DNA of 25,880 bases from an uncultured Lachnospiraceae bacterium. Its GTDB lineage: Bacteria > Bacillota > Clostridia > Lachnospirales > Lachnospiraceae. Shown here one piece after another: positions 8,652-15,455 of this stretch. Location: the NCBI GenBank assembly GCA_910587085.1, contig CAJUMC010000045.1:1-25880 (forward strand). Direction: 5' to 3'. Both the position numbers and the translations under genes were made by a program. Position 1 is the stretch's first letter, and every line of letters starts with the position of its first letter. The notes below the pieces were generated by a model. That model worked only from the letters and a program-made list of their open reading frames with translations, was not told the origin of the DNA and searched no databases.

Positions 8652-9734
8652 CTATATTCTTTCCGCAATCCTGTCCCCCATTTCTTTTGTGCCGATCAGC
8701 GAGTAGCCCCCGGACATAATATCCACCGTGCGCCAGCCTGCGTCAAGAACGCTGTTCACCGCCGCCTCTATGCAGTCGGCTTCCTTGGTCAGATCAAACG
8801 AATAGCGCAGCATCATTGCAGCAGACAGAATTGTCGCAATCGGATTTGCCTTGTTCTGGCCCGCGATATCCGGAGCCGAACCGTGGCTCGGCTCATACAG
8901 GCCGAGCTTTGTCGCGCCTAGGCTCGCGGAAGCCAGCATGCCGATCGAGCCGGTCACCATGCTCGCCTCATCCGAGAGGATATCACCGAACATATTCTCG
9001 GTCAGCACGACGTCGAACTGCTTCGGATCTCTCACCATCTGCATCGCGCAGTTGTCCACAAGCATATCGCACAGCTCTACCTCCGGGTATTCCTCCGCCG
9101 TTTCCTTCACAACCTGCCTCCACAGCCGCGAGGTGTCAAGCACATTTGCCTTGTCCACGCTCGTCACGCGCTTACCGCGTTTCATCGCCACCTCGAACGC
9201 CCATTTCGCAATGCGCCGGATCTCGTTTTCATCGTAAGGCATCGTGTCCACCGCCCTGCGCACGCCGTTTTCGGTGACGGTCTTCCTCTCGCCGAAATAC
9301 ACCCCGCCGGTCAGCTCGCGGACAACGACAAAATCAAAGCCGCCGCCGATAATTTCATCCTTGAGAGGGCAGGCCTGCTTCAGCTGCGGAAACAGCACCG
9401 CCGGGCGGAGGTTGCAGAACAGCTCAAGCCCCTTTCGGATGGCCAGAAGCCCCGCCTCCGGCCGCAGGTTCGGGGGCAGCTTATACCAGTTCGACTTTCC
9501 GACATCTCCTCCCACGGCGCCGAGCAGCACAGAATCGCTTGCCTTCGCGGCAGCCAGCGCCTCATCCGTCAGCGGTACGCCGGTTTTATCAATGGACACC
9601 CCTCCCATCAGCACTTCCGTATAATGAAAGCGGTGTCCAAACCTCTCCCCGATCCGGTCAAGCACCTTGCACGCCTCCCGCACAATCTCCGGCCCGATCC
9701 CGTCCCCCGGAATCACTGCAATTTTGTAATCCAT
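8652..9734 (-). CDS. leuB: 3-isopropylmalate dehydrogenase
   Basis: Oxidative decarboxylation of 3-isopropylmalate with NAD+, the third leucine-pathway step. The 360-residue protein has VIPGDGIGPEIVREA at the start, LLGAVGG near residue 75, the substrate/metal region around SVDKANVLDTSRLWR and LTENMFGDILSDEASMVTGS, and the cofactor-side motif YEPSHGSAPDIAGQNKANP. GGAGG lies just before the ATG. It is the first gene of the leuB-membrane protein-leuC-leuD run, behind a promoter shared with the divergent LysR gene. leuA is not in the window. Confidence 0.97.
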   Translation of the reverse strand: MDYKIAVIPGDGIGPEIVREACKVLDRIGERFGHRFHYTEVLMGGVSIDKTGVPLTDEALAAAKASDSVLLGAVGGDVGKSNWYKLPPNLRPEAGLLAIRKGLELFCNLRPAVLFPQLKQACPLKDEIIGGGFDFVVVRELTGGVYFGERKTVTENGVRRAVDTMPYDENEIRRIAKWAFEVAMKRGKRVTSVDKANVLDTSRLWRQVVKETAEEYPEVELCDMLVDNCAMQMVRDPKQFDVVLTENMFGDILSDEASMVTGSIGMLASASLGATKLGLYEPSHGSAPDIAGQNKANPIATILSAAMMLRYSFDLTKEADCIEAAVNSVLDAGWRTVDIMSGGYSLIGTKEMGDRIAERI

Positions 9735-9836
9735 TCAATCCTCCGTTCCGCCGCCGCTCCCCGGCCTCCCGCCGCGTATAAAGCCGCAGCCCGGAGCCGC
9801 GACAGCGTTTTTTTCTTCGTTATCATTATGCTTGCC

Positions 9837-9865
9837 ATTATAGCACAGGGTCTGATATAATTGAA
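9837..9865 (-). promoter_or_regulatory. leuB promoter
   Basis: On the minus strand a perfect TATAAT (9837-9842) has a poor -35, TTCAAT (9860-9865), at 17-base spacing. A good -10 with a weak -35 is typical of promoters needing an activator, fitting the divergent LysR-type gene. The leader to leuB is only about 95 bases, too short for a T-box. Confidence 0.6.
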
Positions 9866-9873
9866 ATACATAT

Positions 9874-9903
9874 TATGAATGATTCCTATAACTAAAATTC
9901 ATA
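9874..9903. promoter_or_regulatory. Inverted repeat, candidate LysR-type operator
   Basis: TATGAAT (9874-9880) and ATTCATA (9897-9903) form a perfect 7-bp inverted repeat with a 16-base gap, directly upstream of the leuB -35 in an AT-rich patch between the divergent genes. A site there is well placed for activation of leuB and autoregulation. Confidence 0.45.
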
Positions 9904-10013
9904 TCGTTACCCGGCATTCCCGGCACGGACTTTCCCCGCAGGGAGCCGCGGGCCGGTCCACACAGGCAGACGCCGCAGAAAAACCGTGCCGTCCGCCGCG
10001 AAAGGAAGCTTTT

Positions 10014-10922
10014 ATGGAACCGCAGATTTCCTTATCCGGCTATCAGATCTTCAATAAGGTTGCCGAAACCGGCAATATCTCCGCCGCCGCAAGAGAGCTG
10101 TTTATCAGCCAGCCAGCCATCTCCAAGGCAATCCGGCGGCTCGAGGCCTCCCTGCAGACCAGTCTGTTTACGCGCAGCTCCCGCGGCGTTGCTCTGACCG
10201 AGTCCGGCAGGCTGCTCTACAGCTACACGCAGGATGCCTTCCGCGCGCTCGGCGAAGGAGAGGCCGCCGTCCGGCAGACGGGCAGACTCGGCATCGGCCA
10301 TATCCGCATCGGCGCGAGCGTCACGCTCTGCAAATATCTTCTGCTGCCCCGCCTCCGGGACTTCGTCGCGCTCCACCCGCATATCCGCTTCACCATTCTC
10401 TGCCAGTCCACCCTGCAGACCGTTGAGCTGCTCCGGGATAAAAAAATTGATATCGGCCTGGTCGGGCGGCCGGAAAGCCTGAAGGGACTCGCCTTTCAAT
10501 CCGTCGGACAGGTCGAGGATGTCTTTGTCGCGACCGGAGCCTACCTCAAAAACCTCGGCCTGCGGGAAGGCCGCCCGCCCGAGGGGGAGGAAATTTTTCC
10601 CGCCGGCAATCTTATGCTGCTGGACGAAAAAAATATCACAAGGATTTATATCAACAATTATTTTGCCCGCCATCAAATCCGGATCGGACAGGTTCTGGAG
10701 GTCAGCAGCATGGATCTGCTGATTGAGTTCGCGCGCACCGGGCTCGGCATCGCCTGCGTTATCCGGGAATTTATCGAAGCTGATCTGGCCTCCGGACAGC
10801 TTGCCCTTCTGCCGCTTTCCGCACCGGTCGAAAAAAGGGAGGTCGGCTTTTCCTTTCTGAAAAATCACGACCTCCCTGCTCCGGTGCGGAGTTTTCTGGA
10901 ATTTGTCCGCCCTGCAGAGTAA
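10014..10922 (+). CDS. LysR-family transcriptional regulator, divergent from leuB
   Basis: DNA-binding regulator of 302 residues. The N-terminal winged helix-turn-helix is plain: FNKVAETGNISAAARELFIS, then QPAISKAIRRLEASLQTSLF and TRSSRGVALTESGRLLY. An effector-binding domain follows from about residue 90 (IRIGASVTLCKYLLLPRLRD, IDIGLVGRP). The frame is open further upstream, but the start at 10014 has AAAGGAAG just before it and begins the family match. It is divergent from leuB across a 279-bp region with an inverted repeat, so leucine-cluster control is the likely role. The effector is unknown. The last ~100 bases carry a nested inverted repeat. Confidence 0.92.
   Translation: MEPQISLSGYQIFNKVAETGNISAAARELFISQPAISKAIRRLEASLQTSLFTRSSRGVALTESGRLLYSYTQDAFRALGEGEAAVRQTGRLGIGHIRIGASVTLCKYLLLPRLRDFVALHPHIRFTILCQSTLQTVELLRDKKIDIGLVGRPESLKGLAFQSVGQVEDVFVATGAYLKNLGLREGRPPEGEEIFPAGNLMLLDEKNITRIYINNYFARHQIRIGQVLEVSSMDLLIEFARTGLGIACVIREFIEADLASGQLALLPLSAPVEKREVGFSFLKNHDLPAPVRSFLEFVRPAE
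10819..10889 (+). repeat. Nested inverted repeat in the 3' end of the LysR gene
   Basis: Outer 9-bp arms CCGCACCGG (10819-10827) and CCGGTGCGG (10881-10889) enclose inner 9-bp arms GGGAGGTCG (10837-10845) and CGACCTCCC (10868-10876). The 22-base centre has a further TTTTC/GAAAA pairing. All lies within coding sequence, 30-100 bases before the stop. Confidence 0.7.
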
Positions 10923-10969
10923 GAAAGCCGCCGCCGGGCTGCATCCGGACCGTTTTGCGGCTGTGCTGC

Positions 10970-11398
10970 CTACATCCCGGATGCCTGACAGCAGTCCGCA
11001 AACATCCGGTAAACCTCCGGAAATTCCTTTTTCAGCCGCAGAGGCCGGTAATCCGCGTCCAGAAAGCAATGGCTCGAAGTTCCCGTCGTCGTAAGCTCCC
11101 CGGACCGCACATTCCGGATCTCGTAGCGCAGTCCGAGCTTCAGACCGTTGAACTGCACCACGGTTGGAAGAACGAACACCTCGTCGCCGTAATGCACCAT
11201 CTGCCGGTATTCCGCCGACACGCCGAGCACCGGAATAACGATGCCGTGCTCCTCCATCCACGCGTAGGAAAAGCCCGACTTCTCCAGAAAATCCGTCCGC
11301 GCTTCCTCAAACCACCGAATGTAATTGGAATGGTGTACAATCCTCATCTGATCCGTTTCATAATACTGTACCTTATGCTTGTAAGCTGCCGATTCCAT
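10970..11398 (-). CDS. Acyl-CoA thioesterase, YbgC/4HBT hotdog family
   Basis: Hotdog-fold thioesterase of 142 residues, the usual family length, expected to hydrolyse acyl-CoA or acyl-carrier thioesters in the cytoplasm. The N-terminal motif YYETDQMRIVHHSNYIRWFE contains the conserved catalytic-region Asp, the HxxNY element and the following FEEAR helix. The mid-region GDEVFVLPTVVQFNGLKLGL is also family-like. It is convergent with the LysR gene (47 bp between the stops, no strong terminator visible). The substrate cannot be read from the sequence. Confidence 0.9.
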   Translation of the reverse strand: MESAAYKHKVQYYETDQMRIVHHSNYIRWFEEARTDFLEKSGFSYAWMEEHGIVIPVLGVSAEYRQMVHYGDEVFVLPTVVQFNGLKLGLRYEIRNVRSGELTTTGTSSHCFLDADYRPLRLKKEFPEVYRMFADCCQASGM

Positions 11399-11481
11399 TC
11401 TGCCGCATCTCCTTTCTGAAATCGCATCAATCTGCCGTTTTCCTCTCCGCAGGCACCAAAGGCCCGCGCCTTCGGGCTCCC

Positions 11482-11965
11482 TCAGCGGCAGGGGCCGCCG
11501 AGCTTTACAAAACTGCCGCCGGCATACTCGCAGAAACGCTCGATCACCTCCCAGTTATCCGCCTGATCGAACTCATAACTATGCCCCCACACATACATTA
11601 GTTTCAGATACTGTCTCTTATGAAAATTAATAAAATGTTCTGTCGTTTTATCAGATCCGGTGTATTGAGATGGCAGGTTGGATGCCATTCCAGCCCCCTG
11701 CGATCCTCCAGAATTTCCCGCGCCCGATGGTTGGGTGCGTAAGCGTATGCGTCGCAACCTCATGCCCCGCATACAGTTCCTTCACCCGCTCCGCCGGTAT
11801 GCGCGTGCGGTCATACTGCATTATTCCGTAATTCAGATTGAACGTTCCACGCAGCCCGCAGCGGTTGAATATCCCGACCAGCCGCTCGTCCTGCAGCCTT
11901 CCGTCGTCATAGCTCATCGTCAGCGCCTTTGTCTTCCCGTGCGGGAAGCAGGTATATATTTTCAT
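11482..11965 (-). pseudogene. Polysaccharide deacetylase-like gene, multiply broken
   Basis: The N-terminus is intact: KALTMSYDDGRLQDERLVGI, then RGTFNLNYG and GHEVATHTLTHPTI, with the Asp and HxxxH metal/catalytic elements of NodB-type deacetylases and a good GGGAGGG ribosome site. After HPTI the match continues in another frame (REILEDRRGLE), jumps to WHPTCHLNTPDLIK with a large stretch missing, and then changes frame again to FHKRQYLKLMYVWGHSYEFD and NWEVIERFCEYAGG. It then ends early without the usual C-terminus. That is at least two frameshifts, one internal deletion of perhaps 40-50 codons and a C-terminal loss, as judged against remembered family members. It cannot make a working enzyme. 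Confidence 0.8.
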
Positions 11966-12044
11966 GGAATCCCTCCCCTTTTGCCGTCTTTGCGGCAGTT
12001 CAGACTTGCGGCCGGTAAGCCGATGCTGCTCCTCCTTTTTCCAT

Positions 12045-12073
12045 ATTATACAGAATCCCGCAGAAAAATGGAA
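12045..12073 (-). promoter_or_regulatory. Possible promoter of the broken deacetylase
   Basis: On the minus strand TATAAT (12045-12050) has a weak -35 TTCCAT (12068-12073) at 17 bases. It lies about 80 bases upstream of the deacetylase start. Confidence 0.4.
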
Positions 12074-12089
12074 GACATACCTTTCTTTA

Positions 12090-12103
12090 CGAACATTTGT
12101 TCG
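12090..12103. promoter_or_regulatory. SOS-box-like palindrome (LexA site candidate)
   Basis: CGAACATTTGTTCG matches the Gram-positive LexA box core GAAC-N4-GTTC with symmetric flanking C/G. It lies upstream of the deacetylase pseudogene promoter and is not next to any recognisable DNA-repair gene, so it may be an orphan from a lost SOS gene or a chance palindrome. Confidence 0.4.
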
Positions 12104-12452
12104 GACAGCACAGGTCTGCCCCGGAGCAGGATATGCTTTCCTGCGCCTGCTGCCGGCTCCCGATTTTACGCGCCGCTCATCAATATCATGTCAGTCAACC
12201 TTTCATAAAGAATGACAAGAACGCAGTGCTGTGGTGGTCGATTACCTCCGGCAGGATGGCGCGGCGCATTATTGGAAGCCGCTGCCGAAAATACTATCTA
12301 ACTCATAGATACGCTGGAGACACCTTCGGGCTGGCGTAACGCTTTAGGTGGCAGGAGGCCCGATATTTCAAGGGCTTTCAGCGCGGACATTGGAAGGGGC
12401 GTATAATTTGACCTGCACCCTCAAAACTCGATGTCAAAAGCGTTACACAAAA
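12104..12452. other. Gene-poor, decayed-looking stretch
   Basis: No gene could be supported here. A short minus-strand frame near 12300-12393 (starting MSALKALEISGLLPPKALRQ) reads like the tail of a real protein but could not be assigned. The stretch lies between two pseudogene areas and may hold remnants of lost or mobile genes. Confidence 0.4.
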
Positions 12453-12482
12453 CGGGCAGTCACCCAGGTGAGTGACTGCCCG
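12453..12482 (-). terminator. Rho-independent terminator of the 273-residue lone gene
   Basis: A perfect 11-bp stem, CGGGCAGTCAC (12453-12463) with its complement (12472-12482), has an 8-base loop. On the minus strand it is followed by TTTTGTG, 11 bp past the gene's stop. Confidence 0.85.
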
Positions 12483-12493
12483 ATAAACCGGAC

Positions 12494-13315
12494 TCATTCT
12501 TTTATTTGCGATTCTTTTTCGCCTATAATAGAACGGATTTGCTCTGCTTTCGGAAAAGTCAGCCCGCTTGTATCAATCCTGATATCGTCAAGAAACTGAT
12601 ACGGCAATTCTATGACATTTAGATTACACTGGATACCTCTTTGATGTGCGAGCTTGATTGCCGCCAGCCCCCAACTGTCAAAGGTCGTTAGACTCAACCT
12701 TGCATAGCGGCGCAACATCTTTATTCTTTTTTCCATGTATTTGTTGAACAGTTTTTCATCTGCATGTGCGATAGCCCACATGCATTGTCGAATCTCATCT
12801 GTACCAATAGAATCATCTTCTGGGCTCTTCGGAAGGAGTGCACAGGCCAGCAGATAATTATGAGAAACCAATGCACCCTCGACTGTATCAGTTCCTGTCA
12901 TTTTCAATGCCAATTCGTATTCATTTGCAAGAATCGCAGCTTTAGAGAAATTAAAGTTATGTTTTTTGAAATCATATGGATATCCGCTATCGAGAACATG
13001 ATGTGAAAATCCTTTTTCTATCATTTCATAACATAATACGCCAATCAACGTGGCAATATAATAGCTTTCCTTTGCTGCTGTTTTATCGGCATCCAGTTGC
13101 ATGCGAATATCTCCGCCTCCAGCATACCAAAAAAACAGGTCACAAAGACTATTGATAATCCAATCATATGCCTGTTCTGCGATGCGCCGGTCTAATCTTT
13201 GATACAACATTTCCTTAAAATCAGTATCGGTGTCGATTCCACGCTTCGCACTTTCATGATATTTCTTTATTTCGTTATCAATATACTTCGTGCTATAGCT
13301 CAACAGCTTCTTCAT
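12494..13315 (-). CDS. AT-rich lone gene, helical protein, possibly an immunity protein
   Basis: I cannot assign this firmly. The 273-residue product has no signal peptide or membrane helix and looks largely alpha-helical and cytoplasmic. Its C-terminal part (TFDSWGLAAIKLAHQRGIQC, then ELPYQFLDD) resembles my memory of Imm49-type immunity proteins of polymorphic toxin systems; treat that as a weak lead. The DNA is visibly more AT-rich than all neighbours. It carries its own consensus-like promoter and terminator, with AAAGGGA before the ATG, and sits between pseudogenes, all of which suggests horizontal gain as a single unit. No toxin gene is adjacent. The reading frame is intact, in contrast to its surroundings, so it is probably under selection or recently arrived. 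Confidence 0.8.
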   Translation of the reverse strand: MKKLLSYSTKYIDNEIKKYHESAKRGIDTDTDFKEMLYQRLDRRIAEQAYDWIINSLCDLFFWYAGGGDIRMQLDADKTAAKESYYIATLIGVLCYEMIEKGFSHHVLDSGYPYDFKKHNFNFSKAAILANEYELALKMTGTDTVEGALVSHNYLLACALLPKSPEDDSIGTDEIRQCMWAIAHADEKLFNKYMEKRIKMLRRYARLSLTTFDSWGLAAIKLAHQRGIQCNLNVIELPYQFLDDIRIDTSGLTFPKAEQIRSIIGEKESQIKE

Positions 13316-13373
13316 AAAAGTTCCCTTTCAAAATGCAACTGAAAAATTTGACTATTTCCGATTTGCGGAGCTG

Positions 13374-13402
13374 ATTATATCACAGAAAGCTTCAAATATC
13401 AA
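13374..13402 (-). promoter_or_regulatory. Sigma-A type promoter of the lone gene
   Basis: On the minus strand TTGATA (13397-13402) and TATAAT (13374-13379) are spaced by exactly 17 bases, followed by a ~55-base leader to the start at 13315. Confidence 0.8.
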
Positions 13403-13587
13403 TATATGTTCAGTGAAGTTTCCAGTCCTCCGAGATAAAAGTCCGGCGTGGGACGAGGGACGGGGCTTTCATATACGCCCTGTCTGCTGACGAAACCAGT
13501 CCTGCGCTTGCGGCTCTGCGCCATGCAATCACAGCCCTGTTTTCCTGCCGTTTCCAATGCCCTTGCCCTCCCCTTTGGATTCCCCCA
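13403..13587. other. Noncoding stretch, possible repeat remnant
   Basis: No gene is supported. Short open frames on the minus strand (one ending PSLVPRRTFISEDWKLH) look like translations I associate with recurring short hypothetical proteins near mobile DNA in gut clostridia, which would make this a repeat rather than a gene. That is only recollection. The 14 bases at 13554-13567 (CCAATGCCCTTGCC) recur at 25463-25476. Confidence 0.3.
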
Positions 13588-13642
13588 CAAGAAAAGGCGA
13601 TATGCTTCCCCCTCTGCGGGGATTGCATATCGCCTTTTCTTG
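13588..13642. terminator. 18-bp perfect hairpin, bidirectional terminator-like
   Basis: Arms at 13588-13605 and 13625-13642 are perfectly complementary over 18 bp. The 19-base loop itself contains pairing C4/G4. The A-rich outer left arm and T-rich outer right arm (CTTTTCTTG) make it look like a terminator in both directions, but no intact gene ends here. It may be left from the deleted 5' neighbour of the ABC fragment or be a small repeat. Confidence 0.65.
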
Positions 13643-13666
13643 TCTTAAAGCATGGTTCACCGCTAA

Positions 13667-13950
13667 ACTGCAGCATTCCTGGAACGGATCGGCCTCGGCA
13701 GGAAGGAATGCAGGAGAAATGTCCGAAAGCTCTCCGGCGGCCACAGCAGCGCGTGGCAATCGCCCGCGCGCTGGCTTCGAACGCGCCACTCCTGCTTGAC
13801 AAAGATGCCGCGGCCGGGATTGCCGCCATTCTGAAAGAATGTGCGCATCAAAGGAATAAATGCGTCGTTATCGTCACTCGTTCCAATGAGCTGGCCAAAT
13901 TGGCCGATACGGTATTCCGGCTGAAGAAAGGAGAACTTCAAACCAGCTGA
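13667..13950 (+). pseudogene. ABC-transporter ATPase fragment, three inactivating lesions
   Basis: This is the C-terminal half of a MacB/LolD-like ATPase. It reads TAAFLERIGLGRKECRRNVR then KLSGG in one frame. A single missing base at 13742-13743 then shifts it, and it continues QQRVAIARALASNAPLLL in the next frame. The Walker B/D-loop segment (family ADEPTGNL) is absent, an in-frame loss of about 24 bases between LLL and DKDAAAGI. The switch histidine is changed (VTRSNELAK where VTHS is expected). The 5' half with Walker A is missing, and no FtsX-like permease follows. This is a dead remnant, not a gene. Confidence 0.88.
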
Positions 13951-14034
13951 ACCATTGCTTTCATGCAGTGGCTTGCATGCAGTGATTTGCGTTATTTCGT
14001 TTTTTCTGCCGAAATCTTTCAACTTTATATGGAA

Positions 14035-14556
14035 TTACATTCCCTCAATAGTGATCTGGCATGCCGCCATCGCCTTAAGCGCGCGCTCGTGGCTCTGTGG
14101 AGTCACGCCCGCGCAGCAGGCTGCATCCACGATAACGGGGATTTCCGGAAGAAACGCTTTGATCAGCATTGCGTTGGAAATCACGCAGATATCCGTGCAC
14201 AGCCCGACGAGGGTAACGCTTTCCAGCCCCTCCTGCCCGTCAAGCTCCCGCAGCATTTCACCCAGCGCCGCGCTTCCGAAGGTTTTCTTATCCACCGGCG
14301 GCTCGCTGACAAGCTTCTGTATCTCCGGGCGGATCTCCCAGCCCCCGGTGCCTTTTATGCAGTGCGGAACCGGAAGGTTTCTGCCCTCCTGCGTCTGAAG
14401 ATAATCCTCCCCGTGCGTATCCCTTGTCGCAATTACCTTGCCGGAAAAATTTTTAATCTTTTCGGCCACCCGCGGCACAATGGCTTTTGCTTCCGCAGTC
14501 CCGAGCGCACCGTCGATAAAATCATTCTGCATGTCTACAACAACCAACAGCTTCAT
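14035..14556 (-). CDS. pncA: Nicotinamidase/isochorismatase-family hydrolase
   Basis: Cysteine hydrolase of 173 residues, probably nicotinamidase (nicotinamide to nicotinate, NAD salvage). Visible are LLVVVDMQNDFIDGALG with the catalytic Asp, the metal-site ATRDTHGEDY (Asp-x-His), the catalytic-Lys region VDKKTFGSAAL and the nucleophile motif VTLVGLCTDICVISNAM. GGAGGG lies 7 bases before the ATG. The start lies inside the end of the upstream HD-domain gene (35-base overlap), implying coupled translation. Another isochorismatase-like amidase is possible, but the DxH and GLCTDIC pattern favours PncA. Confidence 0.88.
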   Translation of the reverse strand: MKLLVVVDMQNDFIDGALGTAEAKAIVPRVAEKIKNFSGKVIATRDTHGEDYLQTQEGRNLPVPHCIKGTGGWEIRPEIQKLVSEPPVDKKTFGSAALGEMLRELDGQEGLESVTLVGLCTDICVISNAMLIKAFLPEIPVIVDAACCAGVTPQSHERALKAMAACQITIEGM

Positions 14557-15109
14557 AAAGATCCCTCCCCATTTTCTCTTCAAAATACGCTTTCAGTTCC
14601 CGGTTCCTCTCCCGCTTTTCCTGCGGATAGGAGCCGTACCGCCGCTCCACGTCATCCATCCTGGTTTCCAGATCCACCACCCTCCCCGGGAATGCAATGC
14701 TGTCACACAGCTGGATCAGCCGGTCGTAGTCGTCATACTCGTATTCCCGGAGCAGCCGGCAAAGCTCCTCCCTCTCTTCCCCGCTGATATCCATTTTCCC
14801 GGTATGCATCCGGATATCCGGTACTGCAAACGAATGGGTAATACAGATTTTTGCAATCTCGTCGTATCCGAGTTCCATCATATACCGGTATCCGTCCGTG
14901 ATATGGGCGAAATTGGTTACGCCCTCCCGCCTTCCGATATCATGCAGCAGGCCGGCTATATATGCTTTCTCCGGATCAAGGCCGGGAATTTCCGCCGCGA
15001 TCCTCTCCGCACAGGCCGCGACCGTCCTGCTGTGATCTCCCCACGGCCCCGGATTGCATTTCTCGCCCTCGCAAAGCAGCCGCTCCGCCTCCTCTCTGTC
15101 AGGAAACAT
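14522..15109 (-). CDS. HD-domain phosphohydrolase-like protein
   Basis: Predicted cytoplasmic metal-dependent phosphohydrolase of 195 residues. The HD signature is spread as expected: WGDHSRTVAACAERIA (first His), AGLLHDIGRREG (His-Asp pair) and DYDRLIQLCDSIA (last Asp). AGGAGG precedes the ATG by 7 bases. It overlaps pncA by 35 bases, suggesting a two-gene operon and perhaps a nucleotide-related role, but the substrate is unknown. The C-terminus (residues ~155-195) is charged and helical. Confidence 0.88.
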   Translation of the reverse strand: MFPDREEAERLLCEGEKCNPGPWGDHSRTVAACAERIAAEIPGLDPEKAYIAGLLHDIGRREGVTNFAHITDGYRYMMELGYDEIAKICITHSFAVPDIRMHTGKMDISGEEREELCRLLREYEYDDYDRLIQLCDSIAFPGRVVDLETRMDDVERRYGSYPQEKRERNRELKAYFEEKMGRDLYEAVGCCRHAE

Positions 15110-15300
15110 ACATTTTCCTCCTTCGATCCGCCTCTGTTTTCCGCTCCGGAAATTTTTGCTCTGCCGTACCGCATGGCATCCGCTGTCCGGAACCGGCCGG
15201 CATCAAAATAATTATAGCCCCGCCCCGGCGGGCTGTCAATCCCGCACCGGCCCGTCAGCACTGCAGACGGCAGGCAGCACACATCTGCTTTTCGTTTCTG

Positions 15301-15329
15301 TTGACTTTTGCGCAACGCGAATATATACT
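15301..15329 (+). promoter_or_regulatory. Sigma-A type promoter of the acyltransferase operon
   Basis: TTGACT (15301-15306) and TATACT (15324-15329) are spaced by exactly 17 bases, giving a ~120-base leader before the start at 15456. Confidence 0.75.
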
Positions 15330-15369
15330 CATAATATGCTGTCGCTTTCTTTTGGACACGGGTGTTAAA

Positions 15370-15387
15370 AGCGGGGTCAGCCCCGCT
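15370..15387 (+). repeat. Hairpin in the acyltransferase leader
   Basis: AGCGGGG and CCCCGCT form a perfect 7-bp stem with a TCAG loop about 35 bases after the predicted transcript start. It is followed by further GC-rich self-complementary sequence without a T-run, so it is a structured leader rather than a clear terminator. Confidence 0.5.
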
Positions 15388-15455
15388 GTCCCGGGCGGAA
15401 ACCGGCCGGCAGCGGCATCACGGAGTTCGGGAAGCGAAACGAAAGGATATGGATT

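Noticed and set aside
9735..9836. T-box or leader-peptide attenuator before leuB
   Set aside because: Leader only about 95 bases, with no specifier-like structure, leucine-codon run or terminator.
10032..11261. 409-codon minus-strand frame across the LysR and thioesterase genes
   Set aside because: Covers two well supported genes, with no recognisable domain.
13410..13829. Minus-strand frames upstream of the lone gene as a toxin partner
   Set aside because: Composition and overlap with the ABC remnant and hairpin argue against coding; no toxin motif.
13708..13950. Possible 80-residue protein gene
   Set aside because: It is the post-frameshift part of a dead ABC ATPase lacking Walker A and B.
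13961..13983. 9-bp direct repeat CATGCAGTG as attachment-site cores
   Set aside because: Too short and only 5 bases apart; no integrase nearby.
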